Assembly: GCF_000262045.1 (NCBI RefSeq) | Contig: NZ_AJVF01000041.1 | Span: 496,001-560,000, forward strand | DNA from: Bacillus siamensis KCTC 13613 | GTDB taxonomy: Bacteria > Bacillota > Bacilli > Bacillales > Bacillaceae | Reading direction: 5' to 3' | Length of the DNA stretch: 64,000 nt | Shown here: one piece after another, positions 1 through 9,592 of the stretch | How the letters are laid out: each line of letters starts with the position of its first letter | Numbering within the stretch: position 1 is the first letter of the stretch | Notes under the pieces: generated by a model | What the model was told of the DNA's origin: nothing | What the model saw: the letters and a program-made list of their open reading frames with translations, nothing else | Databases searched by the model: none | Position numbers and translations under genes: made by a program

Positions 1-7
1 TCAGGAA

Positions 8-910
8 ATGAAAAAAAACAAATGGATGCTTATGCTTCTGATGGCTGCTGTTATGATCGTCGCTGCAGCATGCGGAAATGCAAAGGAAAGCGGCAAGACG
101 GACGGCCAATCTGCAAGTGAGGATAAAAAAGCATCAGGTTCTTTAACCATTTCTGGTTCATCAGCCATGCAGCCGTTAGTACTGGCAGCGGCGGAAAAGT
201 TTATGGAAAAACATCCGGATGCTGATGTGCAGGTGCAAGCGGGAGGTTCAGGAACAGGTCTTTCACAAGTGTCTGAAGGCGCAGTGCAAATCGGCAACTC
301 AGACGTCTTTGCCGAAGAAAAAGAAGGCATTGATGCGAAAGCCCTGAATGATCACCGTGTAGCGGTAGTTGCGATGGCGGCTGCGGTCAACCCGGGTGCA
401 GGCGTAAAGGATATAACCAAAAAACAGCTGGCAGACGTCTTTACAGGCAAAATTAAAAACTGGAAAGAGCTTGGCGGCAAAGATCAAAAGATTACACTCG
501 TCAACCGTCCTGATTCATCAGGCACACGCGCTACGTTCGTCAAATACGCGCTTGACGGAGCGGAACCTGCAGAGGGCATCACAGAGGATTCCTCCAATAC
601 AGTCAAAAAAATCATTGCGGAAACACCGGGAGCAATCGGTTATCTGGCTTTCTCTTATATAAACGATGACAAAGTAACGCCTTTATCAATCGGCGGCATC
701 AAACCCGAAGAGAAAAATGTTGTAACAGGGGAATATCCGATTTGGGCTTACGAGCACTCTTATACGAAAGGTGAAGCATCTGGCCTGACCAAAACATTTC
801 TTGACTATTTGAACAGCGATGAAGTACAGAAAAGTATCGTAAAAGATCAGGGCTACATTCCGATCTCTGATATGAAAGTCACACGTGACGCAAAAGGCAA
901 GCAAAGCTGA
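8..910 (+). CDS. pstS: Phosphate ABC transporter substrate-binding lipoprotein PstS
   Basis: High-affinity phosphate-binding protein that hands phosphate to the PstC/PstA channel. It has a charged N-terminus, a hydrophobic stretch and a lipobox (VAAAC) that places the lipidated cysteine at residue 22, so it is membrane-anchored outside the cell. The PBP-like fold is marked by the phosphate-contacting loops SGSSAMQPL near residue 50 and DSSGTRATF near residue 170. At 300 aa it is full length. It opens the pstSCA-BA-BB operon; the Pho-responsive promoter expected for this operon lies left of the window, and only part of the ribosome binding site is visible. Confidence 0.96.
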   Translation: MKKNKWMLMLLMAAVMIVAAACGNAKESGKTDGQSASEDKKASGSLTISGSSAMQPLVLAAAEKFMEKHPDADVQVQAGGSGTGLSQVSEGAVQIGNSDVFAEEKEGIDAKALNDHRVAVVAMAAAVNPGAGVKDITKKQLADVFTGKIKNWKELGGKDQKITLVNRPDSSGTRATFVKYALDGAEPAEGITEDSSNTVKKIIAETPGAIGYLAFSYINDDKVTPLSIGGIKPEEKNVVTGEYPIWAYEHSYTKGEASGLTKTFLDYLNSDEVQKSIVKDQGYIPISDMKVTRDAKGKQS

Positions 911-957
911 GGGGAGGGCGGGCTCCCCGTCCTTCTTCTTTATAGGAGTGTAAACAA

Positions 958-1887
958 ATGATAAATCACAGAGAAAAAGAGTCTGTAAGCGAACGCTTAA
1001 TAAGCTCAAAACAAAACAGGCAATTGGATGAAGTCCGCGGAAGAGTGATTGTGTCTGTATGTGCGGCGATTATCATTGCGGCATCAGCGGCAATCACCAT
1101 CTTTCTCGGCATAAAGGGGCTGCAATCTTTTTTTGTAAATGGTGTAAGCCCGATTGAATTCTTAACAAGTCTGAATTGGAATCCAACCCAGTCAAAGCCT
1201 GAGTTCGGCGCGCTGCCTTTTATTTTCGGATCATTCGCGGTCACGGTTCTATCTGCTCTGATCGCGGCGCCCCTCGGGATTGCGGGTGCCGTGTTTATGA
1301 CGGAAATTGCGCCGACTTGGGGAAAAAAAGTGCTGCAGCCGGTAATCGAGCTGCTTGTCGGCATTCCGTCCGTCGTTTATGGATTCATAGGTCTTACAGT
1401 ATTGGTTCCGTTTATCGGATCTTTTAAATCAAGCGGAACGGGTCACAGTCTTCTGGCGGGAACGATCGTACTTTCGGTGATGATTCTGCCGACCATTACG
1501 TCGATTTCCGCTGATGCGCTTGCGTCATTACCGAAACACCTTCGTGACGGTTCATATGCGCTCGGTGCGACGAGATGGCAGACAATCAGGAAGGTGCTTA
1601 TCCCGGCGGCGTTTCCGACATTGCTGACCGCTGTCGTGCTTGGAATGGCAAGAGCGTTCGGAGAAGCTCTCGCCGTACAGATGGTTATCGGAAATACAAA
1701 GCTTCTCCCGGAAAGCCTGCTTGATACGGCGGGGACATTAACGACGATTATCACGTTAAACATGGGCCATACCACATACGGAAGTATCGAAAATAATACG
1801 CTGTGGTCGATGGGGCTTGTTCTTCTTATCATGTCGTTTCTGTTTATACTGCTCATACGCTACTTGTCATCTAGGAGGAAAGTATAA
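958..1887 (+). CDS. pstC: Phosphate ABC transporter permease PstC
   Basis: One of two integral membrane subunits forming the phosphate channel. About six hydrophobic helices are visible, with the permease cytoplasmic loop around EALAVQMVIGN in the second half, which docks on the ATPase. The 309 aa length is normal for the family. It follows pstS by 47 bases, with a ribosome binding site (taggag) before the ATG. Its stop codon shares one base with the pstA start (TAATG), which indicates translational coupling. Confidence 0.96.
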   Translation: MINHREKESVSERLISSKQNRQLDEVRGRVIVSVCAAIIIAASAAITIFLGIKGLQSFFVNGVSPIEFLTSLNWNPTQSKPEFGALPFIFGSFAVTVLSALIAAPLGIAGAVFMTEIAPTWGKKVLQPVIELLVGIPSVVYGFIGLTVLVPFIGSFKSSGTGHSLLAGTIVLSVMILPTITSISADALASLPKHLRDGSYALGATRWQTIRKVLIPAAFPTLLTAVVLGMARAFGEALAVQMVIGNTKLLPESLLDTAGTLTTIITLNMGHTTYGSIENNTLWSMGLVLLIMSFLFILLIRYLSSRRKV

Positions 1888-2771
1888 TGAACCGGAAAAT
1901 AACGGATAAATTGGCCACCGGTGTATTCGGTTTATGCGCCGCTGTGATTGCGGCGATTTTAGCAGGATTGTTTTTGTATATTCTGATTCACGGCGTCTCG
2001 GAAATCACATTGCATTTTCTTACGTCAAAATCAAGCGCTATCGCGTCAGGCGGCGGGATACGGGATCAGCTTTTTAACTCCTTTTACATTCTGTTCATCA
2101 CCATGCTGATCACGATACCGCTTGGTGTGGGGGGCGGCGTCTTTATGGCCGAATATGCGCCGCAAAATAAAATCACTGATTTTATCAGAACATGTATTGA
2201 AGTTCTGTCGTCGCTTCCGTCGATTGTCATCGGGATGTTCGGCATGCTGATGTTTGTGAACCTGACGGGGTGGGGATACACGATTATCGGGGGCGCACTC
2301 GCTTTAACGGTCTTTAACCTTCCCGTAATGGTCCGGGTGACAGAAGGCGCGCTCACTGCAGTTCCTAAAGAACTGAAAGAAGCTTCTCTTGCTTTAGGCG
2401 TATCGAGATGGCATACCGTCAAAACGGTGCTGATTCCGAGCGCGATTCCTTCGATTTTAACCGGAGCCATTTTGGCATCAGGAAGAGTGTTCGGAGAAGC
2501 GGCGGCATTGTTATTTACAGCGGGGCTGACAACGCCGCGGCTGAATTTTACCGATTTAAACCCGTTTTCTGAAGCATCTCCATTAAATATTTTCAGGCCG
2601 GCTGAGACGCTGGCGGTTCATATATGGAGCGTCAATACCCAGGGGATCATTCCCGATGCAGAAGCAATAGCAAACGGCGGCTCGGCAGTGCTGGTGATTT
2701 CAGTGCTCTTGTTTAACCTTTGTGCAAGATGGCTCGGATCTGCCATCTATAAAAAGCTTACGGCAAATTAA
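1887..2771 (+). CDS. pstA: Phosphate ABC transporter permease PstA
   Basis: Second channel subunit, partner of PstC. It is 294 aa with about six membrane helices and the binding-protein-dependent permease signature region around EAAALLFTAG. It is preceded by a strong aggagg inside the pstC end, and its start overlaps the pstC stop by one base. The two PstB ATPases follow, so the operon is complete within the window apart from its promoter. Confidence 0.96.
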   Translation: MNRKITDKLATGVFGLCAAVIAAILAGLFLYILIHGVSEITLHFLTSKSSAIASGGGIRDQLFNSFYILFITMLITIPLGVGGGVFMAEYAPQNKITDFIRTCIEVLSSLPSIVIGMFGMLMFVNLTGWGYTIIGGALALTVFNLPVMVRVTEGALTAVPKELKEASLALGVSRWHTVKTVLIPSAIPSILTGAILASGRVFGEAAALLFTAGLTTPRLNFTDLNPFSEASPLNIFRPAETLAVHIWSVNTQGIIPDAEAIANGGSAVLVISVLLFNLCARWLGSAIYKKLTAN

Positions 2772-2789
2772 TCGGAAAGAGGCGAAAAC

Positions 2790-3596
2790 ATGATTGATCA
2801 CATCGTCAGGGAACAAGCGGAACAGACAGAGCGCTCGCCGGAGTCGTCGATTTTGGAAGTGAATCATTTGTCCATTTACTACGGAGACAAACAAGCGGTT
2901 AAGCGTGTGAATATGGATATTGAAAAACATGCGGTGACGGCTCTGATCGGCCCGTCCGGCTGCGGAAAATCAACATTTCTGAGGCAGATTAACAGAATGA
3001 ACGATGCCATCCCTTCTGCAAGAAGCGAGGGGGAAATCCTTTATGAAGGACTGAATATTTTGGGGGAAGAGATTAATGTCGTGTCTCTCAGACGGGAGAT
3101 CGGTATGGTGTTTCAAAAACCGAATCCGTTCCCCAAATCCATTTACAATAACATCACACATGCGCTGAAGTATGCGGGTGAACGAAGAAAAGCCGTTTTG
3201 GACGAAGCGGTAGAGGAAAGCTTAACGAAAGCTGCGCTTTGGGATGAAGTCAAAGACCGTCTTCATTCATCGGCTCTTTCATTATCAGGCGGCCAGCAGC
3301 AGCGCCTTTGCATCGCCCGGACGCTTGCGATGAAACCTGCCGTACTTCTTTTAGATGAACCGGCCTCAGCTCTGGATCCCATCTCAAACGCCAGAATCGA
3401 GACGCTTTTGACAGAACTGAAAAAAGATTATTCGATTGTTATCGTTACGCATAACATGCAGCAGGCGCTGAGGGTGTCTGACCGCACGGCTTTCTTTTTA
3501 AACGGAGAAGTGGTGGAGTACGGACAGACAGAACAGATTTTTACTAGTCCTAAAGAGAAAAAGACGGATGACTATATTAACGGAAAGTTCGGATAG
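2790..3596 (+). CDS. pstBA: Phosphate ABC transporter ATPase PstB1
   Basis: ATP-binding subunit that powers PstC/PstA. Walker A (GPSGCGKST) is at residues 54–62, the signature LSGGQQQR is near residue 165, and Walker B runs into the D-loop in [11 protein letters not shown]. The 268 aa length includes an N-terminal extension of about 20 residues compared with PstBB. Like B. subtilis, the operon carries two ATPase paralogues in tandem; why two are kept is not evident from sequence. Confidence 0.95.
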   Translation: MIDHIVREQAEQTERSPESSILEVNHLSIYYGDKQAVKRVNMDIEKHAVTALIGPSGCGKSTFLRQINRMNDAIPSARSEGEILYEGLNILGEEINVVSLRREIGMVFQKPNPFPKSIYNNITHALKYAGERRKAVLDEAVEESLTKAALWDEVKDRLHSSALSLSGGQQQRLCIARTLAMKPAVLLLDEPASALDPISNARIETLLTELKKDYSIVIVTHNMQQALRVSDRTAFFLNGEVVEYGQTEQIFTSPKEKKTDDYINGKFG

Positions 3597-3607
3597 GGGG
3601 AAGGACC

Positions 3608-4390
3608 GTGAGCGTTGTAAAAGAAGCGGTGCACACACAGAATCTATTTGATATTCAAGGCATGAACGTATGGTATGGAGCTCATCAGGCCTTGAAAAAT
3701 ATTACGATCGGGTTTGAGGAGCGGAAGGTAACTGCCATCATCGGTCCGTCCGGCTGCGGGAAATCCACGTTTATTAAAACATTAAACTTAATGCTGCAAA
3801 TGGCTCCGAATGTCAAAGTGACAGGCGACATGATTTATAACGGGCGCAATCTGCTGAAAGAAAAGACGGATGCGGCAGAATTAAGAAAGCAGATCGGTAT
3901 GGTGTTTCAAAAAGGCAATCCGTTTCCGCAGTCCATATTTGAAAATGTCGTGTACGGACCGAGAATACACGGCGAAAAAAATAAAAAGAAACTGCTTGAA
4001 ATCGCCGAAGAATCATTAAAGGCAGCAGCGCTCTGGGATGAAGTGAAGGATCGTCTCCATCAGCAGGCGCTTTCCCTGTCAGGCGGACAGCAGCAGCGGC
4101 TATGCATCGCAAGGGCGCTCGCCACAAAACCGGATGTCCTATTGATGGATGAACCGACGTCCGCTCTTGATCCCGTGTCCACCCGGAAAATAGAAGAGCT
4201 GATTCTGACCTTAAAAGAGAAGTATACCATTGTCATTGTGACGCACAACATGCAGCAGGCTGCGAGAGTTTCTGATCAAACCGCGTTTTTCTATATGGGC
4301 GAACTTGTAGAGCGGGGCGATACGGGCAAAATCTTTTCCAAGCCGGATCATCAAAAAACATATGATTATATCACCGGAAAATTCGGATGA
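3608..4390 (+). CDS. pstBB: Phosphate ABC transporter ATPase PstB2
   Basis: Second PstB paralogue in the operon, 260 aa, starting at a GTG preceded by gggggaagga. Walker A is at residues 46–54, the LSGGQQQR signature is intact, and Walker B reads [11 protein letters not shown]. All catalytic motifs are present, so both ATPases look functional. It is the last gene of the operon and is followed directly by a GC-rich hairpin with a T-run. Confidence 0.95.
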   Translation: MSVVKEAVHTQNLFDIQGMNVWYGAHQALKNITIGFEERKVTAIIGPSGCGKSTFIKTLNLMLQMAPNVKVTGDMIYNGRNLLKEKTDAAELRKQIGMVFQKGNPFPQSIFENVVYGPRIHGEKNKKKLLEIAEESLKAAALWDEVKDRLHQQALSLSGGQQQRLCIARALATKPDVLLMDEPTSALDPVSTRKIEELILTLKEKYTIVIVTHNMQQAARVSDQTAFFYMGELVERGDTGKIFSKPDHQKTYDYITGKFG

Positions 4391-4426
4391 AAAAACGGGC
4401 CCGGCCATTGACCGGGTCCGTTTTAT
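4391..4426 (+). terminator. Terminator of the pst operon
   Basis: Inverted repeat (acgggcccggc / gccgggtccgt type pairing, short loop) followed by T-rich sequence immediately after the pstBB stop. Confidence 0.8.
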
Positions 4427-4436
4427 ATGGCCTATT

Positions 4437-4489
4437 AAAAAAGCCTGCCGGCCGTATCCATGAATGGACGATGCCTGCAAGCTTTTTTA
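4437..4489. terminator. Bidirectional terminator between pstBB and yqzC
   Basis: An A-run leads into an imperfect stem (aagcctgc paired with gcaagctt) with an inner palindromic segment and a T-run on the other side. It can end transcription from either strand. It lies at the 3' end of the convergent gene yqzC. Confidence 0.6.
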
Positions 4490-4951
4490 GCGGGTTAATG
4501 TTTTGACGATTTTTTTGAAGCTCATATCTGAGTCGACTTTGAAATGGCCGGCGCGGATTTCTTTGTGGTAGCCTGCGTCGATGACGTAATCATTAAAGTC
4601 CTTCGCTGAAGGAATAATTCCTTCTTTTTCAAGGATGGATGACACATCAGCAGTGCTCATTCCGTCTTTGATCGTAAGTTTGTATGTGACCTTTTTCTTT
4701 TTGGCGTCCGTGTTTTGATCGTTGTTTAACGATTTTTCCTTAGCGTCAAGCAGTTTTTGATAGTCATCCCGTTTGACGGAGACTTTTTGCTGAGAGTCGA
4801 GGTAGCTGTTTACTTCTTTTTCTGTCAATGCTGTTTTTTCAGTTTTAACGGCAGCTGCCTGGTCATGGTCAGTCAAATAGAAGACAGCGGCGAGGACGGC
4901 CGTCGCTAAAATCATGCCTGCTGCAAAAGCCTGAATGCCCCGTTTTGTCAT
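4487..4951 (-). CDS. yqzC: YqzC, membrane-anchored MltG/LysM-like protein
   Basis: 154 aa with one N-terminal membrane segment (about residues 6–24), a lysine/glutamate-rich linker and a C-terminal region (from about residue 85) resembling the LysM-like part of endolytic transglycosylase MltG (the ADVSSILEKEGII motif). The catalytic domain of MltG is absent, so this is probably not an enzyme. Its ATG overlaps the yqzD stop by four bases (ATGA), so the pair is one transcript. The gene is recognised by position next to pstBB, as in B. subtilis; its function is unknown. Confidence 0.75.
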   Translation of the reverse strand: MTKRGIQAFAAGMILATAVLAAVFYLTDHDQAAAVKTEKTALTEKEVNSYLDSQQKVSVKRDDYQKLLDAKEKSLNNDQNTDAKKKKVTYKLTIKDGMSTADVSSILEKEGIIPSAKDFNDYVIDAGYHKEIRAGHFKVDSDMSFKKIVKTLTR

Positions 4952-5301
4952 ACGAGCACCTTCTCATTATCTTTAATAATGGTATTGACGTCCTCGACAG
5001 ACACGTGTTCCGCTTTTGCGATGGCTTCGGCAGACATCCCGTTGTTATATTTTGAAATGATTTGTTTGGCGATTTTTTGGTTAATGCCGCTGCTTTTGGT
5101 TTTGCGGATGACGAGGTTGGTTTCCAGCAATTCTTCTTCAAGCACCGTCATTTTCTTCTTTAACTTGTAAATTTCCTGCATGGCGGAAAGCTGAAGCGTT
5201 TCAAGCTCCTGTTCCACGTCTTTCATCGGATCTCTTTGAGAATATGAGAATGCAATAAGCGCTATACTGACGATAAACAACGCAATAATAGCAATTTCCA
5301 C
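4948..5301 (-). CDS. yqzD: YqzD, small membrane protein with coiled coil
   Basis: 117 aa. It has a single N-terminal membrane helix (about residues 3–19), then a heptad-like charged helix rich in Leu/Glu/Lys (about residues 28–70) and a C-terminal region reading like a small helix-turn-helix (MSAEAIAKAEHVSVEDVNTI). The start is a GTG preceded by aaggtgatg. It is first in a two-gene unit with yqzC. The role is unknown; the layout suggests a membrane-tethered protein with a cytoplasmic tail. Confidence 0.72.
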   Translation of the reverse strand: MEIAIIALFIVSIALIAFSYSQRDPMKDVEQELETLQLSAMQEIYKLKKKMTVLEEELLETNLVIRKTKSSGINQKIAKQIISKYNNGMSAEAIAKAEHVSVEDVNTIIKDNEKVLV

Positions 5302-5596
5302 GTTTCATCACCTTCTATTATTAATTTGCCCTTCTTTTTTATACCATAAAACGCCGCCATTCTAAAGGAAATAGAGAAAAAAACAGAATTTTGTCGGAAA
5401 ATCTTTTTTATTCGGGGGGCAAACGGATATTTCTCTATAGATTTCGCATATGAAAGCCCTTTTTTGTCCTGTTTCGTCATTTTTTGTATGCGTCTTGCGC
5501 AAGGTCATTCAGAGGATCAGAAACATAAACTGATGTTTTCTGCACTTAAACAACATTTCATGTAAATCAGCTCTAGCATTCCGTGCATTATAGTGG
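5302..5596. other. Intergenic region between yqzD and rpmGA, no gene seen
   Basis: About 350 AT-rich bases separate the divergent genes yqzD and rpmGA. I see no ORF with a convincing ribosome binding site. The left part should hold the yqzD promoter and the right end holds the rpmGA promoter. As I recall, B. subtilis 168 carries extra genes (yqgL, yqgM) in this neighbourhood; nothing recognisable of them is here. Confidence 0.5.
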
Positions 5597-5602
5597 TATT
5601 AT
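5574..5602 (+). promoter_or_regulatory. Extended -10 promoter of rpmGA
   Basis: A TGG-TATTAT extended -10 element lies about 45 bases upstream of rpmGA. The -35 region is poor, as is common when an extended -10 is present. Confidence 0.5.
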
Positions 5603-5633
5603 GTATAAGTCTGAATAAGTAAATGATATTTAG

Positions 5634-5798
<165 letters not shown>

Positions 5799-5814
5799 GC
5801 TGTTTTAAACGGCG

Positions 5815-5852
5815 AAAAAAGCTGGAGCTTTCAATAAAGTTCTGGCTTTTTT
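5815..5852 (+). terminator. Terminator of rpmGA
   Basis: AAAAAGC..GA.CTTT pairs with AAAGTTCTGGCTTTTTT, including a few G·T pairs, and ends in a T-run. Confidence 0.7.
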
Positions 5853-5876
5853 GTCTTTCAGGGAGGTTTGAGAAAC

Positions 5877-6431
5877 GTGAAAGCACAAATCAGAACCGAT
5901 ATAAAAGCAAAGCTTTCCGGCATAACAGAAAGTGAATGGGAGGCAAAAAGCCGCAGCATGTACAAAACGCTGTTTTCTTTAAAAGAATGGAAACAAGCCC
6001 GCATGATTGCCGTCACCATCTCGAAACGCTTGGAAATTCCGACACGGCCGATTATTGAACAGGCTTGGAAAGAGGGAAAACAAGTCTGTATCCCGAAATG
6101 CTTCCCCCAGACGGGAGCGATGGAATTCCGTACATTTTCTGCTGATGATCAGCTGGAAACCGTATATGCCGGTCTCAGTGAACCGATCGAAAGCCTGACT
6201 GAAAAAGCGGCTCAAAAAGACATTGATCTTGTTATTGTGCCGGGTGTGGCTTTTGACCGGGAAGGCTTCAGAATCGGATACGGCGGCGGATATTATGATC
6301 GGTTTCTGACCGGTTATGAAGGCCGTACCGTGTCGCTTCTCTTCGACTGCCAGCTGACAGACCGCATTCCCCGCATGCCCCACGATATTCCGGTCGATAT
6401 GATCGTGACTGAATCTGAAACCATCGCATAA
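5877..6431 (+). CDS. yqgN: 5-formyltetrahydrofolate cyclo-ligase
   Basis: Converts 5-formyl-THF to 5,10-methenyl-THF with ATP, recycling an inhibitory folate. The 184 aa protein carries the family motif [11 protein letters not shown] near residue 140, and earlier the basic KR residues of the nucleotide site. I chose the GTG ten bases after gggagg; the in-frame TTG nine bases upstream almost touches that ribosome binding site. The gene is also linked functionally to the gcv operon and folD elsewhere in the window through one-carbon metabolism. Confidence 0.9.
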   Translation: MKAQIRTDIKAKLSGITESEWEAKSRSMYKTLFSLKEWKQARMIAVTISKRLEIPTRPIIEQAWKEGKQVCIPKCFPQTGAMEFRTFSADDQLETVYAGLSEPIESLTEKAAQKDIDLVIVPGVAFDREGFRIGYGGGYYDRFLTGYEGRTVSLLFDCQLTDRIPRMPHDIPVDMIVTESETIA

Positions 6432-6493
6432 AAAACTTCTTGCATCCGAATAATTCTCGCTGTTTGACAAACGATAGGGGCAGGAGGGATAAA

Positions 6494-6667
6494 ATGAAAA
6501 AATTGTTGATCTACTCATTATGCGCCGTCTCTGTTTTTGCCGTTTACCAAAACCGCTACCGTCTGATGAACACCGTGCTCAGCCAGCCGGGGATCAGACG
6601 GTCGTTTATTCATCTTTTTTTAAAAATACCGTTTATCAGAAATAAGTTCATTCAGCAGGCCTTTTAA
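6494..6667 (+). CDS. yqgO: YqgO, small membrane-associated protein
   Basis: 57 aa with an N-terminal hydrophobic segment (about residues 3–17) followed by a basic, amphipathic tail. The start is the ATG after caggaggg. It matches the position and size of B. subtilis YqgO. No function is known. It ends at a clear terminator, so it may be cotranscribed with yqgN, 62 bases upstream. Confidence 0.75.
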   Translation: MKKLLIYSLCAVSVFAVYQNRYRLMNTVLSQPGIRRSFIHLFLKIPFIRNKFIQQAF

Positions 6668-6670
6668 ACA

Positions 6671-6697
6671 AATCCCGTTTTTTCAGCGGGATTTTTT
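6671..6697 (+). terminator. Terminator of yqgO
   Basis: AATCCCG / CGGGATT hairpin with a T-run right after the yqgO stop. Confidence 0.8.
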
Positions 6698-6702
6698 GCA
6701 TG

Positions 6703-6736
6703 AAAAAACCTGCCTGTAATGACGGCAGGTTTTTCT
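6703..6736 (-). terminator. Terminator of the NhaC-type antiporter gene
   Basis: AACCTGCC / GGCAGGTT hairpin with T-runs on both strands, so it works for the minus-strand gene ending just to the right and could also act on plus-strand readthrough. Confidence 0.8.
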
Positions 6737-6743
6737 CGTAATG

Positions 6744-8108
6744 TCAGTTTTTTTTCAGGAAACCGAGAAGGATTGAAATGATCGGTGAAATGTACAGGAA
6801 AAAGGTAAACGGCAGGTAATCGATGACAGAAACCCCTAATGCGCTAGCCATGAAAGCGCCGCTTACTCCCCAAGGAATCAGCGGATTGATCAATGTTCCG
6901 CCGTCCTCAATCGATCGTGCAAGGTGAAGCCGCTTAATGCTGAGCTTGTCATATAAATGTTTATAAGACTGACCCGGAATTAAGATCGACAAGTATTGCT
7001 CGCCTGTCGCAAGGTTTACTCCAATGCTTGAGAAGACGGTCGCCATGACAAGACGTCCTTTCGTATGCACGCCTTTTATCAATCCTTGAAGCAGCGCTGC
7101 GATCAGGCCTGTTTTTTCCATCAGGCCGCCGAGCGCAAAGGCGATCATAATCAGAGATACTGATCCCATCATGGATTGAAGTCCGCCTCTGTTGATAATG
7201 CTGGCTACAGCCTGGTCGCCGGTTTTAAAAGCCGTGCCGCTTTGCAGGGCGGATATAAATCCTTGAATGCTGCTGTCAGGAATCAAAACGGCAGTCAGAA
7301 GCCCTGCGGAAATAATACCGGCGGTAAGCACCGGAATAACGGAAACCCGTCTGACCGCCAAAATGATTACCAAAAGAGGTGAAAGAAGCGACCAAGGCGT
7401 AACGTGCACGGCCTCTTTAATTCCAGAAATGACCGCCTCAATATTTTGCGTTGAAGCGGCATTTATTGAAACGGATGAACCGAGAATATAAAAAAGAACG
7501 ATTGTGATCAAAAGTGCCGGAACGGTCGTGCCCATCATATGGCGGATATGCTTAAAAATCGGAATTTCGCCGATACCGGCGGCAAAATTCGTCGTGTCGG
7601 ACATCGGTGACATTTTATCACCGAAACAGGCCCCGCAAATGACTGCTCCCGCCGTCCATTCGAGCGGAACTCCCGCCGCGCTTGCCACCCCTAACAGCGC
7701 GACGCCGATTGTACTGACAGTTGTCAGACTTGAGCCGACAAGTGTGCTGATGATCATGCATGAAAATAATGCGGTCAATAGCAGCTGACTCGGCTGTATT
7801 ATTGATAAAGCGTAAACAGTGACGGAGGGAATAGCCCCGCTGTACATCCAAGCGCCGATCAGCATACCGATCAAAGCCAGCACGATAATCGGCTGTACAC
7901 CGTTTTTCAATCCGCTGACAATTCCTTTTTCAAGACTGCCCCACGAGAAACCGAGCCGCAAACCTGCCAGAGACAGAATAATGACACAAAAAAACAGCGG
8001 CATATGCGGCTCCGTATGAAAGAAAAACAGGCAGGAAATAATGACTGCTAACATTAAAACAAATAAACCGATGGCTGAAATGAACGTCAGCCTTTTTTCT
8101 TGTTTCAA
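6744..8108 (-). CDS. NhaC-family Na+/H+ antiporter
   Basis: 454 aa, strongly hydrophobic, with about 11–12 membrane helices along its length. Family-like segments include GACFGDKMSPMSDTTN in the middle and a conserved EDGGTLINPLIPWG near the C-terminus, typical of NhaC antiporters (Na+/H+ or malate-lactate exchange, MleN-like). The substrate cannot be decided from sequence. The start is a TTG eight bases after ggggtg. It sits alone, divergent from yqgQ–glcK, at the place where B. subtilis 168 has the rhomboid protease gene yqgP in the opposite orientation. Confidence 0.87.
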   Translation of the reverse strand: MKQEKRLTFISAIGLFVLMLAVIISCLFFFHTEPHMPLFFCVIILSLAGLRLGFSWGSLEKGIVSGLKNGVQPIIVLALIGMLIGAWMYSGAIPSVTVYALSIIQPSQLLLTALFSCMIISTLVGSSLTTVSTIGVALLGVASAAGVPLEWTAGAVICGACFGDKMSPMSDTTNFAAGIGEIPIFKHIRHMMGTTVPALLITIVLFYILGSSVSINAASTQNIEAVISGIKEAVHVTPWSLLSPLLVIILAVRRVSVIPVLTAGIISAGLLTAVLIPDSSIQGFISALQSGTAFKTGDQAVASIINRGGLQSMMGSVSLIMIAFALGGLMEKTGLIAALLQGLIKGVHTKGRLVMATVFSSIGVNLATGEQYLSILIPGQSYKHLYDKLSIKRLHLARSIEDGGTLINPLIPWGVSGAFMASALGVSVIDYLPFTFFLYISPIISILLGFLKKN

Positions 8109-8256
8109 AACAACACCCCATCAAACTTTAATCCTTTTGTGCTTTTGGGCACGAAAGTATTGTAACAGAAAAACGCATAAATGAGTGTTTTTTTACAATT
8201 ATGAATATGGATTTTACCAAAAAGACACAAGTGAATTTTATCCAATTGTTTTTTAC

Positions 8257-8286
8257 TTGACGCCTGCTTTAGAGATGAAATACGCT
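8257..8286 (+). promoter_or_regulatory. Possible promoter of yqgQ–glcK
   Basis: TTGACG is a good -35; 18 bases on is a weak -10 (TACGCT), and a better TATACT lies a few bases further but too far away. This is the only candidate between the antiporter gene and yqgQ. Confidence 0.35.
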
Positions 8287-8317
8287 TATACTGAGAAGAA
8301 AAGAAATGGTGAAGAAG

Positions 8318-8530
8318 ATGAATTCATTTTATGACGTACAGCAGCTGTTTAAGTCATTCGGACATATCGTGTATTTCGGTGACAGACAAGCTGAAATTGA
8401 CTTTATGAAAGATGAATTAAAGGAAATGTACTTGTCAAACGTGATTGAAAGAGACTTATGGCTGAAGGCCTCCGGAGTTCTACAGCAGGAATCTGAGAGG
8501 ATTAAAAGAAGAGACAACAGCAGGATTTAA
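8318..8530 (+). CDS. yqgQ: YqgQ, small conserved protein
   Basis: 70 aa, DUF910-type soluble small protein beginning MNSFYDVQQLFKSFG, acidic and helical. An in-frame ATG twelve bases upstream would add MVKK; the chosen start matches the usual family N-terminus. It lies 18 bases upstream of glcK and is surely cotranscribed with it, as in B. subtilis, where yqgP-yqgQ-glcK form an operon. Its biochemical role is unknown. Confidence 0.85.
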   Translation: MNSFYDVQQLFKSFGHIVYFGDRQAEIDFMKDELKEMYLSNVIERDLWLKASGVLQQESERIKRRDNSRI

Positions 8531-8548
8531 TAAGAAAAGGAGATCATT

Positions 8549-9511
8549 ATGGAAGAGACATGGTTTGCGGGGATTGATCTTGGCGGAACAACTATCAAGC
8601 TGGCCTTTATCAATATGTACGGTGAAATCCAGCATAAATGGGAGGTTCCGACCGATAAGACAGGAAACACTATAACGGTCACGATTGCAAAAGCGCTTGA
8701 CCAGAAGCTGGAAGAATTGAACAAGCCGAAACGAATCTTGAAATGGATCGGCATGGGAGCGCCCGGACCCGTGGAAATAGCGACAGGGATGGTTTATGAG
8801 ACGACTAATATGGGGTGGAAAAACTATCCTTTGAAAGACCATCTCGAGGCGGAAACGGGTATTCCGGCCGTTATTGAAAACGATGCCAATATCGCGGCGC
8901 TCGGAGAAATGTGGAAAGGCGCAGGTGACGGAGCCAAAGATGTCATTTTGGTGACGCTCGGAACCGGTGTCGGCGGAGGCATCATCGTCAACGGCGAAAT
9001 CGTTCACGGTAAAAACGGGGCCGGCGGAGAAATCGGTCATATTTGCAGCATTCCGGAAGGGGGAGCTCCGTGCAACTGCGGAAAATCCGGCTGTATCGAA
9101 ACGATTGCGTCCGCAACCGGCATCGTCCGCATCGCAAAAGAAAAACTTGCGTCGGTTTCCGACTCTTCGCTATTGCAAGTGCGTGATCTGACGGCACGTG
9201 ACGTGTTCGATGCGGCAAAACAGCAGGATAAGACAGCGCTTGAAGTCGTTGATTATGTCGCAAAACATTTAGGCCTCGTGCTCGGAAATCTGGCAAGCGC
9301 CATGAACCCGACGAAAATCGTGCTCGGCGGAGGCGTGTCTAAAGCAGGCGAAATACTGCGGTCAAAAGTGGAAGAGACCTTCAAAATCACCGCGTTCCCG
9401 CGTTCTGCGGAAGCAGCCGATATTTCGATTGCGGCACTGGGAAATGACGCCGGAGTCATCGGCGGAGCATGGATTGCCAAAAATGAATGGCTTAAATATC
9501 AAAACTGCTAG
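8549..9511 (+). CDS. glcK: Glucokinase, ROK family
   Basis: Phosphorylates cytosolic glucose with ATP to glucose-6-phosphate. The 320 aa protein has the ROK phosphate loop [10 protein letters not shown] at residues 8–17, the sugar-binding region with [11 protein letters not shown], and the ROK zinc motif [10 protein letters not shown] around residue 175. All diagnostic residues are present. A strong aaaaggag lies before the ATG, and a terminator follows. In 168 the next gene is yqgS; here yqgT follows directly. Confidence 0.95.
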   Translation: MEETWFAGIDLGGTTIKLAFINMYGEIQHKWEVPTDKTGNTITVTIAKALDQKLEELNKPKRILKWIGMGAPGPVEIATGMVYETTNMGWKNYPLKDHLEAETGIPAVIENDANIAALGEMWKGAGDGAKDVILVTLGTGVGGGIIVNGEIVHGKNGAGGEIGHICSIPEGGAPCNCGKSGCIETIASATGIVRIAKEKLASVSDSSLLQVRDLTARDVFDAAKQQDKTALEVVDYVAKHLGLVLGNLASAMNPTKIVLGGGVSKAGEILRSKVEETFKITAFPRSAEAADISIAALGNDAGVIGGAWIAKNEWLKYQNC

Positions 9512-9512
9512 A

Positions 9513-9553
9513 GAAAGTCTGCCTGCCCATATAGCGGGCGGCTTTCTTTTTTT
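9513..9553 (+). terminator. Terminator of yqgQ–glcK
   Basis: GAAAG..GCCTGCCC pairs with GCGGGCGGCTTTC, then a T-run. Confidence 0.8.
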
Positions 9554-9592
9554 ATCTCCCCTGTCATATAGTTTTAAAAAAGGGGGATGAAC

